DNA from: Paludibacter sp. UBA6032
Lineage (GTDB): Bacteria > Bacteroidota > Bacteroidia > Bacteroidales > Paludibacteraceae
Length of the DNA: 64,000 nt
Direction of reading: 5' to 3'
Assembly (NCBI GenBank): GCA_002427885.1
Contig: DIZI01000014.1
Location: 1 to 64,000, forward strand
Shown: positions 34,553-44,648 of the stretch, one piece after another
How the letters are laid out: every line of letters begins with the position of its first letter
How positions within the stretch are numbered: the stretch's first letter is position 1
Notes under the pieces: model-generated
What the model saw: the letters and a program-made list of their open reading frames with translations, nothing else
What the model was told of the DNA's origin: nothing
Database searches by the model: none
Position numbers and translations under genes: made by a program

Positions 34553-34727
34553 TGAAAGACCGGGTTTATATAAATATCTATCAAATTAAATTCTAAATAG
34601 TTTCATTAAAACAGCTATAAGCGGATATAGTTTTATATTTGAAACAAATAAGCTTATTTATAAAATCTATAGACCAATACTTGTATGTTTCTTTATTTTA
34701 TTGCATATTAGCAGGTTCGTCGAACAT

Positions 34728-37700
34728 TTAAAGCGCTTTATAATCAAGAATTCCCTGATCGCGCGCCCGCTTTAATATGTGATATACCGATTTATTGATT
34801 TGGAAACGATACTGACGGGCAAAAAGCATGACTTTGTTCGGAGATTCCTCATCCACTACCTGAATATAAAGATTCACATTCCCTTTATTCTTTGTAACCA
34901 TATCGGTCAGTTCAATGGCAAAATCCTCCGTCAATTGTTGCAATGGAATTGTAAGTGTCAGTGTATTGACCAATTGATCTTTCACATCCGAGAACACGTC
35001 AATCTTCTGAATCTTCAGTTCCAGTTCCTTCGGCACATTCTGATCGCTTGCAGCCGGTTTATTGTATTTATAGTCCGAACCCCTTTCCTGCACCACAGCA
35101 TGAATTAAAAGATACAAATCTTTAATCATGTATTTACCGAATTCAATATAGTTTTTCCCGAACAAGGCAAATTCATGTGCTCCTACATAATCTTCAATGG
35201 TAAGAATTCCATACGCATTTCCGGCTTTGGAAGTGCTGTGCCTGAAATTGGTTACCATCCCTCCTATCTTCAACGCTTTCCCCAACAACAAATTAAGCTC
35301 TTTTAAATCGGCTGTCGTGCAGTTGCATATATTGTTTATTTCAAACTCGAATTCGTCCAGGGGATGAGCCGAGAGATACATACCAATTAAATCGCGCTCC
35401 TTATTCAGTTTCTCCAACGGTGACCACTCCGGCGCGTAAGGAATCTCCGGTTTTGAAATTTCCACCGCATCAAGACCACCAAAAAGCGAGTTCCGGCTCA
35501 TAGCCATGTCCGTTTGGTATTTGTTTCCGTAACGCAAGATGGTTTCCAATACCTGCTCCCCTTTGCTGTTTTCTACAAATAACTGCTCACGCCGCACATC
35601 CGAGAATTCATCGAAAGCTCCTGACAATGCCAGACTTTCCACGGCTCTTTTATTACAGGAAGTCAGATTCACCCGCTCGATAAAGTCGAACATGCTTTTG
35701 TATTTTCCGTTTGCTTCACGTTCGGCCACGATGGCTTCCACAGCCCCTTCACCAACGCCTTTCACGCCACCTAAACCGAAACGGATATTTCCTTCGGCAT
35801 TGACCGTAAAGGTCAGATCGCTTTCATTTACATCCGGACCCATGACACTCATACCGAGATTTTTACACTCGTCCATGAATTTACCTACCTCCGTAATGTC
35901 ATCCTTGTTGCGTGTTAAGTTGGCAGCCATAAACTCAGCCGGATAATTCGCTTTCAAATAAGCTGTTTGATAAGCTATCCAGGAATAACAGGTAGCGTGT
36001 GACTTATTGAAAGCATATTTGGCAAATTCAGCCCAGTCGCTCCAGATTTGCTCCAATTTTTCTTTGGGACCAAAACCGTTTAGCTGGCAGCCATCCATGA
36101 ATTTCACTTTCAGGGCTTCCATCTTATCCACGAGTTTTTTACCCATTGCCTTACGCAATTCGTCGGACTGACCACGTGTAAAGCCGGCCAGATCGCGACT
36201 CAGAAGCATGACCTGTTCCTGATACACGGTAATGCCGTAGGTATCTTTCAACCTTTTTTCCATAATCGGAAACGGATACTCTATCTTTTCACGACCGTGT
36301 TTCCGGTTGATAAATTGAGGGATATATTGCATCGGACCCGGACGATACAAAGCATTCATGGCAATCAAATCCTCAAACTGGGTGGGTTGAAGATTAATCA
36401 AATGCTTTTGCATACCGGCCGACTCAAACTGGAAAGTACCTACGGTCAATCCTTTGCTGAACATTTCGTAGGTTTTGGCATCGTCAATCGGAATGTCATC
36501 AATATCCAGATCAAATCCTTTCGATTTCCGGATATTGGCCAACGCTTCTTTGATAATGGAAAGGGTTTTCAATCCCAGAAAGTCCATCTTAATCAATCCG
36601 ATTTCTTCAATAACCGAACCTTCATACTGCGTTACCAACATTTCCTCGTTGGTTTCCTTGTCGATGGCCGTGCTGAGCGGAACCAGATTGGTCAAATCAT
36701 CCGGACCGATAATGACACCGCAGGCATGCACACCCACCTGACGTACCGTTCCTTCCAGCATTTCGGCATAACGCAGGGTACTTGACAAATTCTGGTCGTT
36801 CGAATTCCGGGCCAACTGAAGTTCGGGAACATATTTCAGGCAATTGGCAATATTCACTTTAGGAGATTTACCATCGGCACCTTCGGGAAATTTATCGGGT
36901 ATCAGTTTCGTCAGGCGGTCGGCTTCGGCCAATGGCAAGCGTTGCACACGCGCCACATCTTTAATGGACGATTTGGTAGCCATGGTTCCATAGGTAATGA
37001 TATGAGCCACCCGTTCCTTACCGTATTTCTCCGTTACCCAACGCAACACCTGCCCGCGTCCGTCATCATCAAAGTCAATATCAATATCGGGCATGGATAT
37101 ACGGTCGGGGTTGAGGAAACGCTCGAACAGTAAATCGTATTTCAGCGGGTCAATGTCTGTAATGCGCAAGCAATACGCCACCACCGAACCCGCAGCTGAA
37201 CCACGCCCGGGTCCAACCGATACTTTCATTTCACGGGCCGCACGAATAAAATCTTCAACAATAAGAAAATATCCTGGGAAACCCATTTTCTTCATGACTT
37301 CCAACTCGAAATCGATGCGCTCCATGGTTTCGGGTTCAATATTCTCCCCATAGCGTTTTTTAGCTCCTTTGAGGGTCAGTTCACACAGATAATCGGCTTC
37401 CAGTTTTACCCGGATCACTTTCTCAAAACCGCCCAATCTTTCAAAGCCTTCACCGAATTCTTCACGCAACATTTCATCTGTAAACTTCTCACGATATTGT
37501 TCCAACGTGGCAAATTCCTCCGGAATTGTGAAAGCCGGCATCATGGCTGCGGAATCAATATCATAAAATTCCACCTTATTGGCAATCTCCTGTGAATTTT
37601 CCAACGCCTCGGGTATATCGGCAAAGATTTGCCACATTTGTTCCGGTGTCTTGAGCCACTCCTGTTTGGTGTAACGCATACGGTTAGGATCATCCAAATC

Positions 37701-38525
37701 CTTCCCTGTACTCAGACAGATTAAACGCTCATGTGCTTCTCCATGTTCTTCTTCCACAAAGTGAACATCGTTGGTTGCTACCAGCTTGGTATTGGTCTTG
37801 CGCGCCAGTTTTATCAGCTCCAGATTTTGCCGCTGTTGTTTTTCAAAACAATCGTAGTCGGCGTTGGGTTTATCGGTTTTGTGACGCTGCAATTCGATAT
37901 AGAAATCATCGCCAAATACCCGTTTGTACCAAAGAACGGCTTTTTCGGCCTCTTCCAGGTTTCCGCTTTCCACTTTTTTGTGGATTTCTCCTCCCAGACA
38001 GGCAGTCGAAGCTATTAAACCTTCGCTGTATTTTTCCAGTATTTCATGGTCGATACGGGGACGATAGTACATGCCTTCGATATAGCCCATCGAAACCAGT
38101 TTGCACAAGTTCCGGTAACCGGTTTTATTCTTGGCAAGCAATACCAAATGATAACCGCTCCTGTCTTCCGGTCCATCTTTGCTGAGACGACCGCGCCGGG
38201 CCACGTAAGTTTCGCACCCGAAAATAGGTTTGAATATCTTTTCTTTTGCAGTTGCAATCTGTTTCAGAATATCCGCTTTTTCTTCGTCGGTGATTCCATC
38301 GGTAGTAAGTTTTGCCTGAAGAATTTCAATCTGGTCTTTTACTTTCCCGTTTTTCTTTTTGGTATAATTAAAAAACTCCTTGATCCCAAACATACTTCCG
38401 TGGTCGGTAAGGGCAACGGAATGCATGCCGGATTTAGTGGCTTTATCCACTAATCCCGGTATGGTGGACATGCCATCGAGCACGGAATAATGAGAGTGAA
38501 CGTGAAGATGAACAAAGGAATTCAT
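34728..38525 (-). CDS. dnaE: DNA polymerase III alpha subunit
   Basis: A 1265-aa replicative polymerase. It starts with a PHP domain (HVHSHYSVLDGMSTIPGLV and VALTDHGSMFG). The palm contains PGRGSAAGSVVAYC and the acidic motif MPDIDIDFDDDGRG with catalytic aspartates. The finger region has YQEQVMLLSRDLAGF. The helix-hairpin-helix motif GVKGVGEGAVEAI follows, and an OB-fold and beta-clamp-binding region lie near the C-terminus. Length and order are those of group 1 DnaE. It should carry out the bulk of chromosome synthesis with the clamp encoded at 30349. Confidence 0.97.
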   Translation of the reverse strand: MNSFVHLHVHSHYSVLDGMSTIPGLVDKATKSGMHSVALTDHGSMFGIKEFFNYTKKKNGKVKDQIEILQAKLTTDGITDEEKADILKQIATAKEKIFKPIFGCETYVARRGRLSKDGPEDRSGYHLVLLAKNKTGYRNLCKLVSMGYIEGMYYRPRIDHEILEKYSEGLIASTACLGGEIHKKVESGNLEEAEKAVLWYKRVFGDDFYIELQRHKTDKPNADYDCFEKQQRQNLELIKLARKTNTKLVATNDVHFVEEEHGEAHERLICLSTGKDLDDPNRMRYTKQEWLKTPEQMWQIFADIPEALENSQEIANKVEFYDIDSAAMMPAFTIPEEFATLEQYREKFTDEMLREEFGEGFERLGGFEKVIRVKLEADYLCELTLKGAKKRYGENIEPETMERIDFELEVMKKMGFPGYFLIVEDFIRAAREMKVSVGPGRGSAAGSVVAYCLRITDIDPLKYDLLFERFLNPDRISMPDIDIDFDDDGRGQVLRWVTEKYGKERVAHIITYGTMATKSSIKDVARVQRLPLAEADRLTKLIPDKFPEGADGKSPKVNIANCLKYVPELQLARNSNDQNLSSTLRYAEMLEGTVRQVGVHACGVIIGPDDLTNLVPLSTAIDKETNEEMLVTQYEGSVIEEIGLIKMDFLGLKTLSIIKEALANIRKSKGFDLDIDDIPIDDAKTYEMFSKGLTVGTFQFESAGMQKHLINLQPTQFEDLIAMNALYRPGPMQYIPQFINRKHGREKIEYPFPIMEKRLKDTYGITVYQEQVMLLSRDLAGFTRGQSDELRKAMGKKLVDKMEALKVKFMDGCQLNGFGPKEKLEQIWSDWAEFAKYAFNKSHATCYSWIAYQTAYLKANYPAEFMAANLTRNKDDITEVGKFMDECKNLGMSVMGPDVNESDLTFTVNAEGNIRFGLGGVKGVGEGAVEAIVAEREANGKYKSMFDFIERVNLTSCNKRAVESLALSGAFDEFSDVRREQLFVENSKGEQVLETILRYGNKYQTDMAMSRNSLFGGLDAVEISKPEIPYAPEWSPLEKLNKERDLIGMYLSAHPLDEFEFEINNICNCTTADLKELNLLLGKALKIGGMVTNFRHSTSKAGNAYGILTIEDYVGAHEFALFGKNYIEFGKYMIKDLYLLIHAVVQERGSDYKYNKPAASDQNVPKELELKIQKIDVFSDVKDQLVNTLTLTIPLQQLTEDFAIELTDMVTKNKGNVNLYIQVVDEESPNKVMLFARQYRFQINKSVYHILKRARDQGILDYKAL

Positions 38526-38897
38526 GTATATATAGTTGTATTTCCGCTTTTTACAAAACGGTATAATAGACTGATTTTTGAATGCTAAAGATACGGATAT
38601 TTTTCAACCGTGGAGAAAAATAGTTTGGGAAGTTATCCACAATTTTCGGGATAGAAAAACTAAAAAAGCAAAGATTGTTAGAATAAAGGCGTTTGAGGAA
38701 AGAAGTGAGGTTTCCAAAAAATTGAACAATAATTGATTCTGCATTTCCATTGCAGGAAATGCAGATTGACTTATTTCTTGTGGTAAAAATGTAATTTTAT
38801 TTGCAAGGTCCGTGTAGTCCCGCTTTCAAACAAACGCATCCCGACGAATATGCGAACATATCAGCCAGGATGCGATTATTTACAGAATCAGAAGTCT
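38526..38897. other. Spacer between dnaE and the KAS III gene
   Basis: No gene is visible in these 372 bp. It holds a perfect 11-bp hairpin (TCTGCATTTCC, 38738-38748; GGAAATGCAGA, 38755-38765) and another dyad at 38835-38874. A TATCTTTA sequence (38593-38586 on the minus strand) is a partial -7 box for dnaE. Confidence 0.5.
38831..38876 (-). terminator. Terminator-like hairpin after the KAS III gene
   Basis: On the minus strand CGCATCC (38874-38868) pairs with GGATGCG (38841-38835), with a further GC-rich inner region, followed by TTTGTTTG. Transcription of the gene at 38898 would run into it. Confidence 0.45.
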
Positions 38898-39983
38898 TTA
38901 TACCATTTTATAAACCAACGCGTTGATGTTCATTCCGGCTCCGACGGAAGCAAAGATCAGAATATCATTTGCAGCAATCCGGTGATGTTCCATTTCTTCT
39001 TTAAGAATCATATCCAGCAAGGTTGGTAAAGTGGCGACCGATGTATTGCCCAGGGTGGAAATAGTCATAGGCATCACGTCTTCAGGCGCTTCATCGATAT
39101 CAAAGAGCGCATAGAGTCTTTTTAAAATGGCATCATCCATTTTCCCGTTTGCCTGGTGGATCAACACCTTATTGACTTGGGTAATCGGCATAGAGATTTT
39201 ATCGAGACAGGCTTTAATGGCCTGAGGAACTGTTTCGAGGGCATACTGATAGAGTCTGCGTCCGTTCATTTTCAAAAACAAGTCACCTTTCTTTTCAAAA
39301 TCGGGATTATAGGATTTGTCCATGTACAACAATCCGGCGTGTGAGAAAGTATCCGAACGGGTTTTATGCACCAGTATCCCAACCGGGGTATCACTTTCTT
39401 TGGCTTCCAGCACTACTGCCCCTGCCCCATCGGCATACAACATACAATCTCTGTCGTGCGGATCGCTGATTCTTGACAAGACTTCGGCACCTATCACCAA
39501 TATCTTTCGGGCATCACCCGATTTAATATAGTAATCGGCCTGAATGACGCCCTGCAACCAACCCGGACAGCCAAAAGTCAAATCGTAAGCAATGGTTTCA
39601 GGATTTTTAATTTCTAATTTGTGTTTTACCTTGGAAGCCATGGCAGGAACATGATCGGATGCCCGGTTGTCTGCTTTTGTATCACCAAAATTATTCGCAA
39701 CAATGATATAATCCAACTCTTCTTTGTCAATGCCGGCAGACTTTATGGCTTCCAGCGCTGCAAAATATGCCATATCGGAGGTCGTCAGATCATCTGAAAT
39801 ATAGCGCCTTTCGGCAATGGTGGTAATCTCGAAAAACTTTGCGGTAATTTCCACGCTTGGTTTTTTTATCTTTTCCCCGTTGGTTTCAAAAAACTCATTT
39901 TTGTTGAAATCCTCGTTTTTAACTTGTTTTGAAGGAATGTATTTTCCGGTTCCTGTAATGATACTGTAGATGTTTTTACTCAT
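38898..39983 (-). CDS. Beta-ketoacyl-ACP synthase III-like enzyme
   Basis: A 361-aa thiolase-fold protein of the FabH group. The catalytic triad is visible: Cys139 in TFGCPGWLQG, His276 in VLIHQANGKM and Asn313 in STLGNTSVA. It would join an acyl starter to malonyl-ACP, or a related condensation. It is slightly longer than housekeeping FabH (about 330 aa) and has an insert-rich N-terminus. Many Bacteroidota carry several FabH-like enzymes, so its substrate could be in a pigment or lipid pathway. A -7 box lies 58 bp upstream (40041-40048). Confidence 0.87.
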   Translation of the reverse strand: MSKNIYSIITGTGKYIPSKQVKNEDFNKNEFFETNGEKIKKPSVEITAKFFEITTIAERRYISDDLTTSDMAYFAALEAIKSAGIDKEELDYIIVANNFGDTKADNRASDHVPAMASKVKHKLEIKNPETIAYDLTFGCPGWLQGVIQADYYIKSGDARKILVIGAEVLSRISDPHDRDCMLYADGAGAVVLEAKESDTPVGILVHKTRSDTFSHAGLLYMDKSYNPDFEKKGDLFLKMNGRRLYQYALETVPQAIKACLDKISMPITQVNKVLIHQANGKMDDAILKRLYALFDIDEAPEDVMPMTISTLGNTSVATLPTLLDMILKEEMEHHRIAANDILIFASVGAGMNINALVYKMV

Positions 39984-40040
39984 ATTTTATTAATGTTCCG
40001 GTGATTATTTAGTCTGATTGACCTTCGTTTTAATTGGCTG

Positions 40041-40048
40041 CAAAGTTA
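40041..40048 (-). promoter_or_regulatory. -7 box of the KAS III gene
   Basis: The minus strand reads TAACTTTG, matching TAnnTTTG, about 58 bp upstream of the start at 39983. No matching -33 element is evident. Confidence 0.45.
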
Positions 40049-40183
40049 AATATAAATTGAACTAAGTGTTTGTTAAAATAGATTAACATATCTTGTCTGC
40101 AAATACGCTTAAACTTTGATTTATTTTCAACTCATTAATCAGATACAGACTATTATGATTTTCAGGTATTTATTTTTAATGAT

Positions 40184-40687
40184 TTAAATCAATTTGCAAA
40201 TCTGATCCACAACTTCATCAATATCTCCAGAAACCGAATAGGTGGCCTGTTCATAAAAGGGTTCACGTTTGGCAAGTCCTTCGGCAATAAACTGCAGTAA
40301 TTCTTCGCCCTTACGTTCAGCCAGAAGCGGGCGTTTGTTTGCACGGGAACTTTCCAACCGATCGGTTAATTCTGCGGCTGACAATTTCAAATAAACGGTT
40401 GTACCATGGGTATTCATAAAACGGATGTTGTCGAAAAAGCAGGGAGCACCTCCGCCGGTGGAGATAACAATATTCTCAAATTCAGCTACTTCATGCAGGC
40501 ATTTTTGTTCGATCAGTCTGAATTCACTTTCTCCTTTTTCGGCAAATATCTGTGAAACGGATTTGAATTCTTTTTCTTCTATATGTTTATCCATATCGAT
40601 AAAGCTAAAGCCCAGACGGGCGGCCAGCAATTTACCGATGGTTGTTTTACCCGAACCCATATAACCAATAAGAAAAATTCGTTTCAT
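40184..40687 (-). CDS. aroK: Shikimate kinase
   Basis: A 167-aa P-loop kinase that phosphorylates shikimate in aromatic amino acid synthesis. The Walker A is GYMGSGKTTIGK (8-19), the shikimate-binding DMDKHIE follows, and the second substrate loop is STGGGAPCF. The arginine in the lid region is in RANKRPLL. The length is normal. It appears as a single gene with its own -7 box at 40744. Confidence 0.95.
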   Translation of the reverse strand: MKRIFLIGYMGSGKTTIGKLLAARLGFSFIDMDKHIEEKEFKSVSQIFAEKGESEFRLIEQKCLHEVAEFENIVISTGGGAPCFFDNIRFMNTHGTTVYLKLSAAELTDRLESSRANKRPLLAERKGEELLQFIAEGLAKREPFYEQATYSVSGDIDEVVDQICKLI

Positions 40688-40743
40688 ACCTGAAAGGATA
40701 TTCTAAATTAAATCAAATACTTAGCTTTTACGTTTGCAAGGCA

Positions 40744-40751
40744 CAAAAATA
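40744..40751 (-). promoter_or_regulatory. -7 box of aroK
   Basis: The minus strand reads TATTTTTG, matching TAnnTTTG, 57 bp upstream of the aroK start. Confidence 0.45.
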
Positions 40752-40846
40752 GTCATTAATTTTTATTGAACCCCGGCATATTAAAAAAAACGCAGCAATT
40801 GAATTCAAATAATCTTTTTGCCACCAAAAACATTATTTTTTTACAC

Positions 40847-40854
40847 TATCTTTG
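40847..40854 (+). promoter_or_regulatory. -7 box of the asparaginase gene
   Basis: TATCTTTG matches TAnnTTTG. Transcription would begin about 12 bp before the ATG at 40873, giving a very short leader. Confidence 0.5.
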
Positions 40855-40872
40855 CATTAAATTCTATACAAA

Positions 40873-41913
40873 ATGGGAGTTGACAAAGAAACTGCTGTAT
40901 TATTGATTTTCACCGGGGGGACTATCAGCATGTCCGAAGACCCGACCAATGGCGCGCTTCGCCCTATCGATTTTGACAGGATACAGGAATTTCTACCTGA
41001 ACTAAAAAATACCGGCATTCGCTTAAAAACTATTCCATTCCTGCCACTTATTGATTCTTCGGATGTCCATCCACCTGTTTGGGAAGAAATAGCTACTATT
41101 ATACAAAAAAATTATGACGAATATGATGGTTTTGTCGTTCTGCACGGAACCGACACCATGGCTTATTCGGCATCAGCCTTGAGTTTTATGCTAGAGAACC
41201 TTTCGAAGCCGGTTATATTTACCGGGGCTCAGTTGCCCATCGGTATGATGCGATCGGACGCGAAGGAAAATCTGCTGACAGCCATTGAAATTGCCACAGC
41301 CAAAGAAAACGGACAAGCCATTGTACCGGAAGTCTGTATCTTTTTTGAAGATACACTTTTCCGTGGTAACCGTACAACCAAGAAGAATGCGGAACATTTC
41401 AGTGCCTTCAATTCATACAATTATCCGCCCCTGGCCAAAGCAGGAGTTCATATAAAATATTTCCGTTCGTACATACATTATCCGGCTGCAGGAACTAAAC
41501 TCAGGGTACGCACACATATTGACCAGAACATTGCCATTCTGAAAATATTTCCCGGAATTACCGAACAGACTGTGAATGCCATTCTTCATATACCCGATTT
41601 GAAAGCGATCGTGCTCGAGAGTTTTGGAACCGGCAATGCGCCGCGCAGAGCCTGGTTTTACAATTTGCTGAAAGATGCCACCGAACGGGGCATTCTGATC
41701 GTAAATAAAACGCAATGCAGCACGGGGTCGGTGGAAATGGGGCGTTATGAAACGAGTATCAATCTGGTGAATGCCGGTATAATGAGTGGATATGATTCCA
41801 CTACCGAAGCTCTCGTAACCAAACTGATGTATCTCTTAGGTGAATTTCCCTCACTCGACGATGTAAAACACAAATTGAGCGTGAGTATGTGCGGTGAAAT
41901 GACTGTAATATAA
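40873..41913 (+). CDS. ansA: Type I (cytoplasmic) L-asparaginase
   Basis: A 346-aa enzyme that hydrolyses asparagine to aspartate and ammonia. The first active-site threonine is in FTGGTISM (Thr17) and the second motif is VVLHGTDTMAYSASALSFM. It has no signal peptide, so it is the cytoplasmic type. The extended C-terminal allosteric-type domain (about 215-346) is present. A bidirectional terminator follows. Confidence 0.93.
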   Translation: MGVDKETAVLLIFTGGTISMSEDPTNGALRPIDFDRIQEFLPELKNTGIRLKTIPFLPLIDSSDVHPPVWEEIATIIQKNYDEYDGFVVLHGTDTMAYSASALSFMLENLSKPVIFTGAQLPIGMMRSDAKENLLTAIEIATAKENGQAIVPEVCIFFEDTLFRGNRTTKKNAEHFSAFNSYNYPPLAKAGVHIKYFRSYIHYPAAGTKLRVRTHIDQNIAILKIFPGITEQTVNAILHIPDLKAIVLESFGTGNAPRRAWFYNLLKDATERGILIVNKTQCSTGSVEMGRYETSINLVNAGIMSGYDSTTEALVTKLMYLLGEFPSLDDVKHKLSVSMCGEMTVI

Positions 41914-41937
41914 GCAGAATCAAAAACAGAGAATATT

Positions 41938-41978
41938 AAAAAGGCCGGTGCAGGATAAAATCTGCACCGGTCTTTTTT
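41938..41978. terminator. Bidirectional terminator after ansA
   Basis: A stem of 13 bp with one G-T-type mismatch (41941-41953 with 41962-41974), eight-base loop and T-rich end on the plus side with A-rich on the other. It serves convergent genes. Confidence 0.85.
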
Positions 41979-41992
41979 GTAGCATTATTTTC

Positions 41993-43516
41993 TTATCGCC
42001 TTTTTAATTCGTACAGATCAAGTCTTCTTTCTTTGAGATTTCTCACCGAACCCTGATTGTGAAGTTCCCGGATCAGATCCAGATCTACATCGGAAATTAA
42101 AATCATTTCGGTATTCGGTGTTGCTTCCGATTTTATTCCGGTGGTAGGAAAGGCAAAATCACAGGGCGTAAATACCATGGATTGTGCATACTGTATATCC
42201 ATATTATGCACATTCGGTAAGTTTCCGACGCTTCCTGCAATGGCCACATAGCATTCGTTTTCGATGGCTCTTGCCTGGGCACAATACCTGACGCGTGAAT
42301 AACCGTTCTGCGTATCCGTCAAAAAAGGAACAAATAAAATATCCATACCATCGTCGGCTAACAATCGGCCCAACTCTGGAAATTCCACGTCGTAACAAAT
42401 CAGAATTCCTATTTTACCACAATCGGTATCGAACGTTTGTATTTTTGAACCTCCCTTCATGCCCCAGGCTTTTTGTTCGTCAGGTGTAATGTGGAGTTTT
42501 TCGAATCGCTCCACCGATCCGTTTCGATTACATAAATACCCGACATTATAAAGGGTATCACCCACCAGTTCGGGCATACTTCCTGTAATGATATTAATGT
42601 TGTAGGCTATGGATAATTTTGAGAATTCTTTCACGATGGGTGAAGTATAATCGGCAAGTTTCCTCATTGCATCGGCTTCGTTCAATAAATTATATTCTGC
42701 CATCAGTGGTGCATTGAAAAATTCAGGAAACAACGCAAAATCACTTTTATAACCACTTAAGGTATCAACAAAGTATTCTGCCTGTTGCATCAATTCGGTA
42801 ATGTCTTTATACGGACGCATCTGCCATTGTACTAATCCCAACCGGACAATTTTCTTAATATCTTTGGCTGTTATTGAAGGCTTCTCGTAATAGATATTTA
42901 CCCATTTCAATAAAACGGCGTATTCATTGGATGCCGAATCTCCTTCCAGATACCCCTTGAGGACTCTAACCGGATAAAAATCATTGGACAATTGAAAGTT
43001 AAGAACCGGGTCCAGGATTTTCTTGGATTTTACTCTTTCAATATACGTTTTGGGACTCATTTTCCCCTGATACTTATGATAATTGGGAATTCTGCCACCA
43101 AATTCAATCCCTTTCAGGTTGAGTTTTTCGCAAAGTTCCTTTCGGTAATCATATAACCGTCGTCCCAGCCGGAGCCCTCTGAATTCAGGTTTTATAAATA
43201 TGTCAATACCATATAAAGTGTCTCCCGATTGACTATGGGTATCAAAAGTAGAATTTCCTGTAATTTCTTTGTATGTATGTTGATCTTCAAACTGCTCGTG
43301 GTCGATAATAATGGATAAAGCACAACCGGCAATATGTCCGTTTACTTTAATGACGATTTGTCCTTCGGGAAACTTACTCAACAACGTCTGTATTTCGAGT
43401 TCTTCCCAGTAGGGATTGGGTATGGTTTTATAAGCAATAATCATTGCCTGTTTTAACTCCTGATAATCGTCGATTGTCAGATAAGTAAGTTCGATATTTT
43501 TTATTTTTTTTGCCAT
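41993..43516 (-). CDS. GNAT acetyltransferase-nitrilase fusion protein
   Basis: A 507-aa two-domain protein. Residues about 8-190 form a GNAT fold (GIDIFIKPEFRGLRLGRRLYD is the acetyl-CoA part). Residues about 222-500 form a carbon-nitrogen hydrolase: the catalytic glutamate is in LFPEFFNAPL, the lysine in EKLHITPDEQKAWG and the cysteine in ILICYDVEFPELGR. Such fusions are known in Bacteroidota and elsewhere; the order GNAT then nitrilase is the usual one. It may deamidate and acylate a small amide, but the substrate is unknown. Confidence 0.9.
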   Translation of the reverse strand: MAKKIKNIELTYLTIDDYQELKQAMIIAYKTIPNPYWEELEIQTLLSKFPEGQIVIKVNGHIAGCALSIIIDHEQFEDQHTYKEITGNSTFDTHSQSGDTLYGIDIFIKPEFRGLRLGRRLYDYRKELCEKLNLKGIEFGGRIPNYHKYQGKMSPKTYIERVKSKKILDPVLNFQLSNDFYPVRVLKGYLEGDSASNEYAVLLKWVNIYYEKPSITAKDIKKIVRLGLVQWQMRPYKDITELMQQAEYFVDTLSGYKSDFALFPEFFNAPLMAEYNLLNEADAMRKLADYTSPIVKEFSKLSIAYNINIITGSMPELVGDTLYNVGYLCNRNGSVERFEKLHITPDEQKAWGMKGGSKIQTFDTDCGKIGILICYDVEFPELGRLLADDGMDILFVPFLTDTQNGYSRVRYCAQARAIENECYVAIAGSVGNLPNVHNMDIQYAQSMVFTPCDFAFPTTGIKSEATPNTEMILISDVDLDLIRELHNQGSVRNLKERRLDLYELKRR

Positions 43517-43595
43517 AATAAAATTGTAAATTCAATTTCAATAAACGGATATTGCGCCTGTTTCCATTTAAATCGAACCTTACTGAGTGATTCAC

Positions 43596-43626
43596 CACAG
43601 CTTAGTAATCTGTAAATAAAGCTGTG
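43596..43626 (-). terminator. Weak hairpin after the methyltransferase gene
   Basis: CACAGCTT (43596-43603) pairs with AAGCTGTG (43619-43626) with a 15-base loop. No T-run follows on the minus strand, so terminator function is uncertain. Confidence 0.3.
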
Positions 43627-43634
43627 TATTTCGG

Positions 43635-44528
43635 CTACACATTCCGTTCCAATACAAAGAGAAGATATTTTTTCTCGCTGGCAAATTTTTCAGGATCAAT
43701 GGAAGCAAGTTCTTTATTGACCTTTTTATTAATGGAATCCTTCAGGTCTTGTGTCAGGTAATAAATCCAGGCCTTTTTATATCGCAATTTTTCGAATGCG
43801 TAATGAATAACCGGCTGCAGAAACCTCTTAGCATACATATCTACGAATTTCATGGTGGGCAATGCATTGGCGGTAATATCTTTTTCGTACACGATATTCC
43901 ATCCAAAATCTTTCGTCTTTTCTATAAAATCTTCAAGCAAATGTGATGACCTGGAAATTCCATCAGAATGGATTCTAAAGAAATCAACAATAATCCATCT
44001 CCCATTTGGAAGAAGCAGGTTTTCAACATTCATAAATGCCTTATCCAGAGAAATGTATTGCAATGATTCGGAATTGATAATCGTACCAAACTTTTTATTA
44101 CTGACAAAATCTTCGAATTTACACTGATGGCTGATTAATTCCGGGTACTTGTTTTTAATGTGAGCAATCTGATTTTTATTCGGCGTTAAAGCTTCTACAG
44201 TCAAACCTTTACGTAGCATAAGTGCCGACAAACCGCCCATTCCACAACCAACATCCAAAACCGGATCCTTTGTGTTTTTGATTTTCTCAATAATATTTTC
44301 AGCGTATTTTACCTGAGCATCTTCCAGTTGTTTAATCGAAATCGTTTCGGGTTCGATATTCACATCTTCAAAATATCCGTAATGAAGCATGTCATTTTTC
44401 AGGATTTTTGAATACAGGTATAATTCAAGGTCGTAACTTGACTTCTCGTATTTTGAATTTTTTTTCTGATACGACCGGGCCTTTATCAGGCTAATGGGAT
44501 TAATAAATTTTAGAATCGTTTTCTTCAT
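43635..44528 (-). CDS. SAM-dependent methyltransferase (class I), substrate unknown
   Basis: A 297-aa protein from the ATG at 44528; an upstream ATG at 44573 gives an unlikely hydrophobic lead. The SAM motif is VLDVGCGMGGLSALML (after about residue 95). The domain resembles cyclopropane-fatty-acid or small-molecule methyltransferases: INSESLQYISLDKAFMNVE and LLPNGRWIIVDFFR are typical of motif 4-5 regions. A basic N-terminal 40 residues may contact a membrane or acidic substrate. No partner genes sit nearby: an array of repeats lies upstream. Confidence 0.82.
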   Translation of the reverse strand: MKKTILKFINPISLIKARSYQKKNSKYEKSSYDLELYLYSKILKNDMLHYGYFEDVNIEPETISIKQLEDAQVKYAENIIEKIKNTKDPVLDVGCGMGGLSALMLRKGLTVEALTPNKNQIAHIKNKYPELISHQCKFEDFVSNKKFGTIINSESLQYISLDKAFMNVENLLLPNGRWIIVDFFRIHSDGISRSSHLLEDFIEKTKDFGWNIVYEKDITANALPTMKFVDMYAKRFLQPVIHYAFEKLRYKKAWIYYLTQDLKDSINKKVNKELASIDPEKFASEKKYLLFVLERNV

Positions 44529-44648
44529 TATCAATGGTAATATTAATTGTTTCAGGGAACAAAGATAAACCATTTTAGTTATTGCTAAATCTTTTCGTTA
44601 TAAATATAACATCAGGTTTTCCCCTGAATTCCGATCGTTTTCCTCCCA

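Noticed and set aside
36297..38453. Several open frames of up to 162 aa opposite dnaE
   Set aside because: They are antisense shadows of a well-supported gene with no initiation signals or domains.
38805..38880. Possible tRNA or small RNA in the dnaE-KAS III spacer
   Set aside because: No cloverleaf or T-loop sequence can be drawn; hairpin termination explains the structure better.
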